A stretch of DNA of 64,000 bases from Liolophura sinensis (taxonomy: Eukaryota > Mollusca > Polyplacophora > Chitonida > Chitonidae). Within the stretch, counting starts at the first letter, position 1; each line of letters opens with the position of its first letter. This document shows positions 50,901-61,767 of this stretch, in pieces. The translations under genes were made by a program, and so were the position numbers. The DNA lies in NCBI RefSeq assembly GCF_032854445.1, contig NC_088307.1, positions 8,320,017-8,384,016 on the forward strand, read 5' to 3'. The notes beneath the pieces were generated by a model. That model was not told the origin of the DNA. It did not search any database and was given only the letters and a program-made list of their open reading frames with translations.

Positions 50901-53900
50901 TCTGTCAGCATCCTGCAAATGGTTGTGGTTCCCCGAGCTCTGCCCAATTTCCTCCCACCATAATAGTGGCTACCATTGTGCAAGTGAAATATCCTTGAGT
51001 ACAGCGTAAAACAGCAATCAAATAAATAAATAAATGTCTTTTGCAGGCCTTTGGGGAAGAACAATTTCATTGTAAACTGATCGCGCAATCTTCATTAAAT
51101 GAAAATATTATTTTTATTTTTATTACCAAACAACAGACTCATGTAACACATTACCCCTTAATAAGATAGGACAAGCCAGCTTGGGTTTTATTTCGGCCTT
51201 TATTTATTAACTATACGAAAAAGATATTATATTATTTTTTGTCAATATATGAATAAACGCAATGTATTGTGAAATAAACAAATAATGCAACCTTTTTGTC
51301 ATAGATAACCAACATATGCAGAACTGTGTTCCCATTGGAATCTTGAAAGTTGAGGTCTGCCCCTTTAGCCACCAATAACCTCACACATTCCTCCTGTTCC
51401 AGGCAGGCAGCAAAGCTTAAAGGGCTTTCTCCCCAGTATGTGTACCTGGCCAAGGGAAAACAAAGAAACAAACTCATAAAAAAGTTTGAAAAAGTCAGAT
51501 ATACAAGTACATGGAGGTAAATGCAACCACTTATTTTACCATGCAAAAATCTTAAGCTTACACTTCTTTATCCTTGCTATATTTCGGCCTTAAAAATGCA
51601 TATACGTATAGATTTATGAATACATTCACTGAATGAACCTTGAAGTGAGCTATTTCAAGCAAAGGATTACGAATGTAATGTCACTGATACCCTCCGGTTC
51701 ACTACAGGCCAACGTAGAATCTGATGTTTTAAAACCATTTTACTTGGTTGGGAAAATTCTAAAAAAGTAAACCACAATATTTTCTTGGACAGCGTTTAAT
51801 GGTCTTTGACCTGATATATTCTTCATTTTAGTGTTTTCTTTGTTGTTAAACACTTATACTTACCCCTCATAGTTGGTTTTCTTGCTGACATTAAACCACT
51901 CCTGGTCCGCCACCCCAGTGCGTGAATTCTTCTGGTCATTGGGACAGAAGAACTGACCACAGCACCTCTGGTGGACGTCCGCACCATTATCAAGCAGAAA
52001 CTTGACCAGCGCTGGGTCCTCATTCACTATGGCAAGATGTAGCACGGACTCTCCTGGAGAAAATGCACAATTTTGAATTGCAGAGTAGTGGTCTCACACA
52101 GTGCCATTAATTTACAAACACATGTACATGTAGTGCTTACTAAGCAGAACCACCAAATAGGCCTGCCCTGAATTACCTCCCTTGTTACACAAGGCAGAAA
52201 TGTCAAGAGATCTTGAATGAAGACCGTCTATTTCAGCTTAAGAGTTTGCCGAAGCTATCTATTGTATTTAATTAGGGCCAGGGTTTTAAAATTACCTGCA
52301 AATGGGTTAAAAAATACAGAATGTTCATCATGGGCTTTCCAAATAAGTATACAAAGTTAAGTCTTTAATGCTAGTAACTCACCATTCATCATTTTTTGAG
52401 GTCCCACCTAACCACAGATATCACTGATCAGTTTTGGGATATTCCTCAGCCATCATGCCTTACCAAAGTAGATATCCCCGATGCTGATATCACTGATCAG
52501 TTTTTGATATCCTTCCCTTTAGTAAACACTTTTTTTTTTGCACAAGAACATTTGTAATTTTGTAGTCCGGCACTATTTTGTTTGACGTAAAATATCTGAA
52601 TCAAAAGAGTATCATGCTTTATTATTTTAATGAGATTTCACTGAATAACATGTAGAACAAAATGACAATACTGCGGCTGGTGTGAATCATAGCAGCCATC
52701 TTGAGAATTTATCCAATCAAACACGTTACTATCAGACATTTCAGATTGCATGGCCTATGCTGTGACATGGCCTTTTCCCATTCACTCCATGAATCAGTTG
52801 TTTTACAAGCCGTGTAATATTCAACGATGCCAAATTATGTCAGACACTAGCATACCATCTGGGCTTAAACCGCATTCATCTCTCAACAGACCCCTACAGG
52901 TATAATTAGTCACTCTGTTCAAACTACATTTTTTTCATTTATTTTAGTGTTTAGACAACAGTTCTGAATAACAAAATTTATTATGTAAGCCAAAAATTTA
53001 TTGATATGACAAGACAGCATCTAACCGGATAATACTGAAAATTAACTAAATCTTATGATAAATAAATTAAATCTTAATGATATATTTTTTTCTCTGAATT
53101 TATTACAAATGAAGAATTTAAATTTTGCTCCTTCGTCTGTCTCACATACAAGGGATGTTTCTTCCCTTTTCTTCAAAGTCAAACAATTAACAATGATTTA
53201 TTTCAGAATTGAGCATGAATCTAGTTGTACAACAACAGTTTGAAAATGTTTAACTGGGGTCAAAATCACCAGCATAACCCCTCCTGAGGCTACGACCTGA
53301 ATCAGAAATGCCTTGGCCATGCATTTGCAGGTAGGCTATTGAAACAGGATTGCTGGAGTTCCTTGTACATAATATGGTAAGCCTGCTGTGTCAACAGTTC
53401 AAGCATTGGAAGAAATATCCTTTCAGTATGTCCAATTTCCGAGAAAGCTATTTATCACTTCGTGACCGAAGTCCACAGCTTTTATCTGCCATAAGCTACT
53501 ACTTAGACTATTACACGGAGAACACCTTAGACGTTAAAGAGCGATAGTAAATGTGACATCACCTTTCTCTCGATAATGGAGACGTGCTGACGCTGTGTCA
53601 AGATGAAGTTTAACTAAACTTTTACTGTGCTGAAAAAAATCTAAAAAAAACATTTAATGCCGGGTTCACTTTAAGATTTACCAAAGTACATGAACATGTC
53701 CCCCGATTTAGATATCACTGATCAGTTTGGGATATCCCTCCCTTAAGACTCACCAAAGTACATGTCCCCAATGTAGATATCATTGATCAGCTTGGGGTAA
53801 TGGTGCAGCAGCCTCTTAGCCAGGTCGGCATGTATAGTAGAGGAATTCAGGAAACAGAGATGTAGGATTGTCTCCCCTACAGTACCTCTTTTGTCTATAC

Positions 53901-56900
53901 GCCAACATGTCTCCTTTACCTTCAGATCTGAAAAATACAATCACCCATAAAATGAACTACTTATATAAATCTTATGCCACGTACATGTATGTCACATATG
54001 CATACGAATCTAAAGAAATATATTTATCGTGAAATGAAATTAAATATATGCAAGATAAAATGACATCAAATACATGAATATGTGGAATGAAATCAAATAA
54101 AATACAAGTAACATAAAATGAAATGAAATACACATACAGAATGCAATCAAATTAAATACAAGCAGTATGAAATACATCATGTATCATTAAATCAGATGAA
54201 ATACATACTGCATGAAATTCAAATACAAGTAGAAGAATGAAATACATTTAACATGCAATCAAATGAAATATCTAATGCAGCAGAAGTAGTATCCCTAGGC
54301 TTCCCACTTCAATTTCGGGGGTGGGTGCGTGTGGGGGTGGGGTGTGCAAAACCAACAGCCCCCACAGTTCAGCTGCTTATGTACATGTAACATGCATTCA
54401 AATGAAATACATCAGGAGCGAAGGAATGTCATGAAATTTGGTGGGGGGGGGGGGGGGCTAATGCAGCAGAAATTTCAGGGGTTGGGTTTGTGAGGGGGGG
54501 GGGGGGAATCTTAAAAACCTATTTGTTCAATACATGTTACATGAGTTTGAATGCACCGCTCACGGTTTTGGCCAAGGCTTCAAGTTACAACACTCAGGTT
54601 TGTCATGTGCCTGACAAAGTTCAGTGGTTTTATACTCTGAGCACTCCTCTTTCCTATATATATCATGTAAAGTGAAAATTCTTCAACACAGCCTACTTAT
54701 TTTTATTTATTTGATTTGTGTTTTACACCATAATCAAGAACATTTCACTTTTGCAATGGCGGCCAGCATTATGATGGGAGGAAACCAGGCTGAGCACAGG
54801 GGAAACCCATGACCATCCACAGGTTGCTGACAGACCTTCCCACACATACAGCAAAAGGGGTAGCCGGCATGAGCTGGACTTGAACTCACAACGACCGCAT
54901 TGGTGAAAGGATCCTGGGGCACTGAGACGCGCTGGCATGCTAACCCAGTCAGGCACGATGAGTACAAAAAAACTTCATGGGTACTTTAATATTAGCAGTA
55001 ACTAAATTTTACACCATATAGTTAAGATTTACCAGCAGTTGATGGGTTTGACTCTTTCAGACTGTACTTTCTTTCCTTGTACCTCTTCCCATACACAGAC
55101 TTGTTTGCTGTAGCACAGCTATAATCAACCATATCCCGATAATTCAGAATTTCTACGAGTGGCAGATCATACCCCTTGCCTTGGTGATACATCATTGATC
55201 TGATATCCCGAATTTTGGCGTCGAGCTTCGAAAAGTCGCCTGTTTGCTTAGCCAGCCTACACAGTTCCACCAGTTCTCCACCATCATTCAAATCCACCAG
55301 TTTGTAAACAGGGTTATAACTGTGGTCACCCTGCTTTCGGACATCCCGTGTTATATCCTCGGACTCCTTTGACCAGCATGAATGCCCCATCGCTCAGGCT
55401 TGGAGGACTCTATATAATGACGTCATAAAGTCATCACCTACATGTATAGTATAAACACTGCCACCGGTTACCACAATCACAAGCCTAGTTAGGGACACAC
55501 TTTACAATATCATGAAACTATTCATCTCAGACGTGGCACCAAACTACATGTAAACCGCAGAGAATTGGTTACACACACTTCAGACATGCTTAGAGATCAC
55601 TCACATATCCAGGTAACCTGTCCAGCATCCCTGCTCCAAAACCTTTGGGTCTTGCACCTTTGAGTGTCCTCAGGTACAAGTATACAGGTAGCACATTATA
55701 AGGTATTGTAACACCTTAGCCTCGCTTCAGGGAATAGTTCCTTGTATATGTATAGACTGTGTGATAATTCACATACAGATATACCTGTACACAGCGCAAG
55801 GTTTCGTCATGCATCACAACAAAAATCTACACAAACCCCTGGTAATATATTGTTGTAATGAGGCGACCTGAAACCCACAATTTGTCAACAGCAAACTGAA
55901 ACCTGATTCAACCCTCTCAAGGATCAATCACTGTGACAGTGTCAGCCCACAAATCATAATTTTGAACACATGCAAATGTAGGTGTAATGTTATTTCAGTT
56001 TACAATCACATGCCATCCCTAAAGCAAATCATTTCTGACTAAATTTTTTTTCTCAAAAGAAGAAATCATTAAAATAATCTTTTTTGTATCATTACATGTA
56101 CACGTAAATGTGGGTCTCAAAAAAAAAATATGAAACAAAGTTCTTTTCTGTGAGCATCAAATATAGGTCAGGCACCTGTACTTGTACATGTATGTAATGC
56201 TGGGGGTCCTTCACTGGGCTTCTCTAAGTGTTGTCCTGTCTCTTACACAGTCTGGTGACCTACATACACCCCTGCTCATCACATACAATGATATGCACGT
56301 CAGTACTTGTCTGTCTTATCAAGCACATACTCTACTAGTACTTGCCTCCTTTTAAGACGTACGTGTACATGTACAGTATAATGACACTAATTGTCATTAC
56401 AGCCTATCACAGAATTACAATCCCTGCAGCCAACTGGACCAGACCACAACATGAGTGAGTGAGTGAGTGAGTGCTTGGGGTTTAACATCGTACTTAACAA
56501 TTTTTCAGTCATATGTTGCAGGACCACAACATGAAGACTTGAAACTTTGGCACTTTATGTATATGTATGCTTGTTGTTTAACGACGTTCTTAATTAGTAC
56601 TTAAACAAGTACATGTGACAACATGTATGAAATAATGCATAGTTTACATGTACACAGGTTTTGCTGTCCTAATTAAATAACTTATAGGTTGTACAAGTGT
56701 GTATTTTAATTGCAGTGCTTTATATAGACATATTTTATATAAACTGTTCCAATATGATTCTACATATTTATTTATTTATTTGATAGGCATTTTGCGCCAT
56801 ACTCAAGAACATTTCACTTCTGCGATGGCAGCCAGCATTATACAGAAATGACCGGGAAAAGCCCATGGGAAAAAAACACACCATCCACAGGTAGCTGCAG

Positions 56901-59900
56901 GCCTTCCAATGTATGACCATTTATGACACCTGATATTACAGTTACATATGGCTAGTTGTTTTATACTTAAGTACATGTGCATGCTACGAGGTTCAACTCG
57001 CAGATAAATCCAACCGGCATTCATGCCAAGTACTCTAACACTGCAACTAGATACATTTCTGTCTAAAACAAAACATGTTCAAAATGAACTATCCATTAGT
57101 GTTCTGTGATCCAATATTACATGGTGTATTTACACGCACTGTTATGTTATGAGCAATAATGACTTCCTAACTACAAGACCCGGACAACAATGCTACCCGG
57201 TAATTCAAGTATGAGGCTTTGGGGTTGCCACTGGTCTAAAGTAGCCAGTGGGCCAAAACTGCCACCTAGCTCTGACAGCCAGCAACTGGACTCGCACAGT
57301 TGGGCTTAGACTGGGGCGGGAATATACAAAATGGCTGGAATTACCACTTAGCCAAAATTGCCACATGACAGGATTGCCACGGGAGTGGAAACCGTCACTG
57401 GGCTACATGTGATATTACTGTAGGGACAGAATTACATGAACATTATGCTAGTACATGTACCACTAGGATGAAATTAATAACCACAGGGCCAGAATTATTG
57501 CTGAGACACATGTAGAATAGCCAGGTGGCCAAAGCTGCCCGTTGGTGGAATTGCCACAGGGCCAGAATTTCTACTGAACATGAATTACCACCAGATAAGA
57601 AGTGCTACAGTCAAGTGCTACAAATGTATTACTTGCCACTGGGTCTGAATTGCCACTGGGTTAGAGATGCCACAGGACTAGAATTGTCACAGGGCCAGAA
57701 TTGCCACCATCCTAGAAGTGCCACTAGATTAGAGTTGCCACTAGGCTATAACTGCCCAAAAGCCAGAATTGTAGCTGGAATTTCAAAAGGCACTAGAATT
57801 TGTCACTCTGCTAACAAAACTGTCACAGGGTTAGAATTACCACAGGCCGAGAAATCCCACCAGACTAGAATTGCCACATGGTGAAAATTGCTAACAGGCT
57901 AGAATTGCCACAGGTCGAGAATTGCTACTTGGCTGGAATTGCAGAAGGGAGAGAATTGCCACTGGGCTGAGTTAACTCATGGCTACAATTGTCACACTGC
58001 ATAACTTAAAGAAATACCAAAAAATGATAACAGCATCAACTGACAAAAAACTCCACTTGCCCTGTATCCCATTTATACACACATACCAAAAAAAGGCAAA
58101 AATTGCCGTACAGACAGACAGTTGTATAGATAAGGTTAAGACCTATAGTCCCGACCAATAGAGGACTAATAAAACCAAAAACACTGAAAAGTAAAAAAAA
58201 AAAAATAGATACACCACAAATATAAATTATTTTCTTATTCAATGTACACTATATACAAATATTACACCTCAAACATACGGTAGAGGAAAGTAGCGCCCCC
58301 TCAAATACAGGGCGGATGAAAGTAGCGCGTCCTTAAATACATGGCGGAGGAAAACAGCGCCTCCTCAAATACATGACAGAGGAAAGTAACACTTCCTCAA
58401 CTACATGACAGAGGAAAGTACAGTGGACAGTTTTTCAGGGCAAAGAACCATACATGTGAAGTGCCTGTACCATACATGTACCCAACAGACTTCTACATAT
58501 ACAGTTCAAGCGGATACTAGCCATTAATCCTGCACCCATTGTGGCCAGAGGATACGCTGATGATTGGCCCATGGTCAGCGTACGATACATCGACCATGTC
58601 ACCCTTCATATGCGTACCGTGGCGTGATCCTTCGGCTTTCATACGCCAACCCTCAGCCAACCATGAGCATCAAATGTTTCAACGCTATATATGATATATG
58701 GACCGATTTGCTGTAAACTGTCATGCCTCTTATCAACACCGTGATGGTTCACAGCATATTTACTTGCTGTGGACAGGGATTCAAGTTTACGATATTTTCT
58801 ATGTAACATAAGTTACTTCACTAGTTATTAAATAACAAGACTTAGAGGTATTTATGGCAGAGTTATGTGCCAACAAATATACATGTATGCATAAGCAACA
58901 CATTGCTTTCTCTGAAGTCCGCATTGTACATGACCGCTCTATACAACCGTGGCAGCGATTCACAATTTGAAAACGGACTCAAGTTCTTTGGCTTATCAGT
59001 TATCAGTAAATTTACCACAGTTTCATGTTGAATACAAAATTACGCAGGAATATTTGATTTTGGTGTGTGTGATGTGTATCAACCTGCGTGCTTATATACA
59101 ACAAAAGGCCCTTTAAAAACCTATATTGAAAATGTATATGTGATAAGCCATATCGGTAAATCACACAATGCCTACAATGTATAAAATTCAGACACATATA
59201 TAAAGGTCTGCATGTCACTGTTTTTCCTTTTAATCTTGATTCCCTTAATTGTATCCCTTATTCCATATTTGTTGATCCTATCATTTATTAAAGGAGAAGA
59301 AAATTTAAATATCAATCAAATAGCATTGAAAAGAGTATGCTTTTCTTCACAGGTGCAAGCTGATATATTATAAATAAAGTCAGCGCCAAAATCCGCTGTG
59401 AACGAATCCATTTTGCCTAAGAACAACTCCTGAGGTCTTCTGTGTTAGGAGGAGAATTGCTGTCGGAAACCGCCGAAGTGCAGTTTGTACATTTCTGGTA
59501 GAACTCTTCTTCCCAAAAGGCAGCAATGAGTACAGTTCATTTTCCACTTGACGATCAGGAAACCAGAATGTTGGACGTAGGTTTCGAGTTTACATGAACA
59601 AGCCGGCAGTTTAAATGACTCCTACTGGCTGAGAGGCAACGCACTCCCAGCATAAATTACAGGGTGCTAAAGATGGAGGACGCGATGGACTGGGCAATTT
59701 ATGCCACCTTTACCCTTTTCAGGCTTTACATGTATGGCGAGGAAAAATCGCAAAATTATGCAGTAGGCACCACCAGATAGAAAACAATGTGCTCTTTTCA
59801 GCCCATAGTGTCATGTTTTTAGGTTTTCTTCTCCTTAAATTTTTATTGACACAAAAACAAGTTTATTGTAAGTTTATGCACAACAAGTGCAATCTTATTT

Positions 59901-61767
59901 ATCTTTATTTTCACTTTACATGTACATGTGAACACATGTGAGTTGTAGGCCTATATATATATATGTACCCTAAATCTTGCAACCTATTAAATGTATTACA
60001 TATTTTGAGAATATTCCTTTTCTTGTCAATGTACAAATTATAAAAACACATCGAAGACAGTAAAAATCGATACCGAAGATTTTTGGCACTGTTAAAAAAA
60101 TCTATTAGCGCTAATTCAATTTGCTTTTTGCTGTTACTTTAGAAAAGCCCAAATAATTACCTTTCATGCAAATGTTACGTTCAAAATCAGCAATAAAGTT
60201 TGAAAAATTTATGGAGCAAGTCCCATTATAACTTTAGAATCATTTTAACAATTTCAATATTACAGGTATGCGTCTGGCATTTACAGCTTGAAACTCGGTT
60301 TAACACAAGCGAATAATACAAGGCCTACAGTGTACATCTGATGTTGTTACATCAAACTCGCAAGTGCATGACTGTTGTAAAATGATACGCTAACCATGCC
60401 GCCACCATGCATGGACTGTCGGCGGACCGTGTGCGGACCCTACGTAGATGGTAGGGCGGAAGATGACGGCGTGTTTGATCAGGGTCAGGCCAGGGTCAAC
60501 AGCTATTTCGAAATCACAGAAAAAAAACAAAATTTATGCAAGCAATGTACATGTAAATACAAGTTTGCGAGGGAGGGGCACAGGTGGCTTCTTTAGAGAG
60601 ATTAGAGTTGATTGTCAACCTGACTACTAAGAGTTGAACAATTCTTTGATTAGCGCCAGAGTCAGAATTGTAATATATACATGGAGTGTACATGTATATG
60701 CTAAAAATCTCTTCTGATTATTGTAAGACACATGTAGACATTAATAACTGTAATGTATACCTCTACACTTAGATAAACATGTGCCTATAAAAAACATACA
60801 CTGTATCCTTCCTACATAAAATATAGCTTCATAAAAACATTGTTTGTTTCTTGCCTTTATCTGTCATCCAAATTATTTGATGTAGCTATTAATTATACTA
60901 TTTCTAAATGAAAAGGAAAACTTGTATAGTAGTAGATGAAGTGAAAACAGGCATGTTTTAAGAGCACAACAGATCAAGTGCAGTTTTGTACATTCTGATG
61001 ATGCAGTCACATGTATTTGCAAAAGTGGCAGGGAGTTGTAAAGACATAGGTGATGCCTTTGTTAATTGCTGACCCACTTCTCAGAAGTTCATCATGAAAA
61101 GGAAACCCTTCAATGAACTTACATCACTCTTCCACGTTACAGCAACCTAGTCTTTACAACAACCACGAAACATATTTCTTATTCACTATATGATGGTGTT
61201 CTTTCCAAATTTCGCGAAAAACCCAAAAACAAAAAATTTGAAAAGGTATGGATGCCCAATTATTCATTAGGCTTGGCTGGTGATCAGAAACAACTTATTT
61301 AACAAGTAATTTATATGAGATTCTTGGATTTTAAGCATTGGTCTTGCCTCATAGTCATACAAAGTCATTACAGTAGCAGCTTACATACAGGTGATATTAC
61401 CTTTCTTTCTGTACAGATAGTTAAAATCCCCATTGGTGAGCGTGTCAATCTTTGGCAAAGGGTCTGCTTTGCCTTTGACTTTTAATCCAAATGGCTCTTT
61501 TCTGTAGTCTTTGTTGTCTCGAATATTCAAGATGTCAATGAGTGGAACTTTTTTACCTCCACCTCCATTGTAAAGCAGGGATTTGAAGCCATTGCTCAAG
61601 ATAATCTCATCAAGCTCAGAGAAATCTTTCTTTCGTCTTCCTAGTTTGGTCAGTTCGACAAACAAGCCACCTCCATTAAGATCCACTAATTTGTACACAT
61701 CATTTACAGCGTCATTGCCTTGCTGCTTCACATCGTTCGTGACATTCCCAGATTCTGTATTTCCCAT
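38881..61767 (-). CDS. nan: TRPV cation channel, Nanchung/OCR type
   Basis: Common exons, minus strand: 2, 53927-53754; 3, 52053-51864; 4, 51445-51292; 5, 50531-50430; 6, 50065-49916; 7, 48374-48292; 8, 47718-47526; 9, 45954-45847; 10, 45337-45186; 11, 44590-44481; 13, 40540-40424; 14, 39535-39404; 15, 39027-38881. First exon: 61767-61401 or 55390-55033. Pore exon: 44134-43989 or 41458-41310. Every join is in phase, giving 771-777 aa. Exons 2-6 hold the ankyrin domain ([40 protein letters not shown]). Helix S1 is in exon 8, S2 in 9, S3-S4 in 10-11, S5 in 11, and S6 ([15 protein letters not shown]) in 13. The TRP helix follows ([15 protein letters not shown]). The YSQPM motif and the N-terminal [11 protein letters not shown] fit Nanchung/OCR better than Inactive/OSM-9. 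Known members are mechanosensory or chemosensory channels of sensory cilia. The gene looks complete. Confidence 0.93.
39131..39235 (-). mobile_element. Degenerate SINE family A copy
   Basis: acaagaatttttcacttata and later gcaga/ggagcatctggagt-like blocks echo the family. It lies in the TRPV intron between exons 14 and 15. Confidence 0.35.
39744..40459. repeat. 84-bp minisatellite that copies the TRPV exon 13 donor, 9 copies
   Basis: The motif cacctgtctgaaccactctt occurs at exactly 84-bp steps: 39749, 39833, 39917, 40001, 40085, 40169, 40253, 40337, 40421. Each unit holds the last 36 nt of exon 13 (residues [12 protein letters not shown]), its GTGAGT donor and 48 nt of intron. Because 84 is 28 codons, the donors at 40340, 40256 and 40172 stay in frame with the true exon; beyond that a TGA appears in the unit. 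Confidence 0.95.
41310..41458 (-). CDS. nan: TRPV pore exon, version b
   Basis: It encodes [19 protein letters not shown] then [20 protein letters not shown] (149 nt). Its entry and exit phases equal those of version a. Sixteen of about 49 residues are identical between the two. The filter region reads ATGEFED, so charge and bulk around the pore differ from version a. The acceptor is TTGTAG and the donor GTGAGT. Confidence 0.85.
41678..41724. other. Inverted repeat
   Basis: ttaaacctgggattaa at 41,678 faces ttaatccagggttaa ending at 41,724, a 15-bp hairpin with a short loop. It lies in the TRPV intron upstream, in gene sense, of pore exon b. Its role is unknown; it may be a remnant of a small element. 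Confidence 0.6.
42661..42755. repeat. 21-bp tandem repeat, 4 copies
   Basis: The unit ggtgcaatgctgaaataaaa occurs at 42,673, 42,694, 42,715 and 42,736, in the TRPV intron between the two pore exons. Confidence 0.85.
43989..44134 (-). CDS. nan: TRPV pore exon, version a
   Basis: It encodes the end of S5, the pore helix and the filter: [19 protein letters not shown] then [19 protein letters not shown]. It needs one base from exon 11 and ends on a codon boundary (146 nt). The filter region reads SLGEFGD, in the place of the GMGD filter of mammalian TRPV1. The donor is GTATGT. Confidence 0.85.
45290..45800. repeat. ~74-bp minisatellite that copies the TRPV exon 10 acceptor, 7 copies
   Basis: The block gctcctttctgagaaaacaa recurs near 45330, 45404, 45476, 45547, 45621, 45695 and 45769. 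Each unit holds the polypyrimidine stretch and AG acceptor (TTTTCTCAG on the minus strand) plus about 45 nt of the 5' part of exon 10. Only the copy at 45,337 is joined to the rest of the exon; the six others are decoys in intron 9. Spacing varies from 71 to 74 bp, so read-through between copies would not keep the frame. Confidence 0.9.
48412..48490 (-). mobile_element. SINE family A, degraded
   Basis: gttatgccattctcaagaat and atgggtggaggaaacctgag resemble the family tail-side half. It lies in the TRPV intron between exons 6 and 7. Confidence 0.4.
48980..49208 (+). mobile_element. SINE family A with A and B boxes
   Basis: The head carries an A box, ttgctcagttgg (48,992-49,003), and a B box, gagttcaagtcc (49,016-49,027), showing tRNA origin. 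The two boxes are closer than usual, so part of the head is deleted. The body (gtttcccccgggctctgccc, gtcgtataagtgaaatattc) and ATAAAT tail are well kept. Confidence 0.88.
49428..49765 (-). mobile_element. SINE family B, near full length
   Basis: Reading the plus strand, it has tgcttgggtttttacaccat, aacaatttttcagtcatatg, a middle with ccactgaagtatcatgccga and ccaaccagtcctgtttcctc, and a reversed B-box area (aggtttgatcccaggt). The tRNA head is at the high-coordinate end, so the element is on the minus strand. It lies in the TRPV intron between exons 6 and 7. Confidence 0.65.
50771..51034 (+). mobile_element. SINE family A, full length
   Basis: The order is head ggcatctgtggctgacatga, B box gtgagttcaagtcc near 50,850, body ctctgcccaatttcctccca and tail caatcaaataaataaataaa. 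About 264 bp, the family's apparent full length. It lies in the TRPV intron between exons 4 and 5. Confidence 0.88.
52380..52520. repeat. Two stray copies of the TRPV exon 2 donor end
   Basis: Two units about 68 bp apart share gatatcactgatcagtttt. One also has ccaaagta next to a GTAAGG donor on the minus strand, like the true exon 2 end at 53,754. They lie in intron 2, about 1.3 kb from the exon. Confidence 0.75.
53690..53800. repeat. Tandem duplicate of the TRPV exon 2 donor end
   Basis: The last part of exon 2 (gatatcattgatcagcttgg, caaagtacatgtcccc) is repeated 65 bp away as gatatcactgatcagtttgg and ccaaagtacatg. The copy ends at a GTAAAT donor-like site. The inner, more conserved copy at 53,754 keeps the protein frame. 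Confidence 0.85.
54030..54300. repeat. Degenerate AT-rich tandem repeat
   Basis: Variants of gaaatcaaatgaaataca recur with irregular spacing, in the TRPV intron before exon 2. Confidence 0.6.
54312..54508. repeat. Cluster of long G tracts
   Basis: Several runs of G, three of them 8-16 bases, with TG-rich linkers and a short direct repeat (taatgcagcagaa, also near 54,275). On the transcribed strand of TRPV these are C tracts; the plus strand could form a quadruplex. Confidence 0.7.
54698..54960 (-). mobile_element. SINE family A, full length
   Basis: It has tail tttatttatttgatttgtgt, body ggcggccagcattatgatgg, aaacccatgaccatccacag, reversed B box gagctggacttgaactcaca, and a tRNA-like end ggcatgctaacccagtcagg. 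It sits about 70 bp from the donor of exon 1b, inside the TRPV gene. Confidence 0.9.
55033..55390 (-). CDS. nan: TRPV alternative first exon 1b
   Basis: It encodes [16 protein letters not shown]... with [20 protein letters not shown], 119 codons plus one base, ending at a GTAAAT donor in the same phase as exon 1a. It starts with its own ATG, about 1.1 kb before exon 2, and is clearly homologous to 1a ([10 protein letters not shown]-, DFS-LD--I, ---LYN/HQGKG). An internal promoter upstream of 55,390 is inferred. Confidence 0.82.
55391..56451. promoter_or_regulatory. Presumed promoter region of TRPV exon 1b
   Basis: No coding sequence is visible. The 5' end of exon 1b must lie here if that exon is a transcription start. 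No core element is obvious; short palindromic tacatgtacatgta-type motifs recur, as elsewhere in the window. Confidence 0.3.
56452..56520 (+). mobile_element. SINE family B end fragment
   Basis: A GTGA microsatellite leads into gagtgcttggggtttaacat and aacaatttttcagtcatatg. A second shorter echo lies at 56,569-56,593. Confidence 0.7.
56764..56905 (-). mobile_element. SINE family A, partly degraded
   Basis: tttatttatttgataggcat, gcgccatactcaagaacatt and gcgatggcagccagcattat are followed by a loose match up to about 57,025. Confidence 0.7.
57215..57980. repeat. Degenerate ~20-bp minisatellite (agaattgccac)
   Basis: The motif agaattgccacagggcta, with variants, recurs about 30 times with loose spacing of 18-22 bp. 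It lies in the long TRPV intron between exons 1a and 1b. No coding signal was seen. Confidence 0.8.
58280..58425. repeat. 32-bp tandem repeat, about 5 copies
   Basis: agaggaaagtagcgcctcct-type units recur with a strict 32-bp step (landmark agtagcg at 58,289, 58,321, 58,353, 58,385, 58,417). Confidence 0.9.
58426..61400. other. TRPV intron, no gene seen
   Basis: Mostly AT-rich intron between exons 1a and 1b. A more GC-rich patch at 60,390-60,600 has a short plus-strand frame with several Cys but no recognisable domain. Another patch near 59,390-59,660 is likewise unexplained. Confidence 0.45.
61401..61767 (-). CDS. nan: TRPV alternative first exon 1a
   Basis: It encodes [16 protein letters not shown]... 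with [20 protein letters not shown], 122 codons plus one base, ending at a GTAATA donor. The left-over G joins AT of exon 2 to make Asp. MGNTES with the [11 protein letters not shown] block resembles the N-terminus of insect Nanchung as I remember it. The exon faces the divergent promoter shared with the CIMIP2 gene. Confidence 0.85.

Noticed and set aside
57525-57884. 119-codon frame with GLELPQGQNCH-like repeats
   Set aside because: Reading of the degenerate 20-bp minisatellite; no conserved cysteine or histidine spacing of a real domain.
60396-60630. Cys-containing short frame in a GC-rich patch
   Set aside because: Only 66 codons, no family match, inside a TRPV intron.
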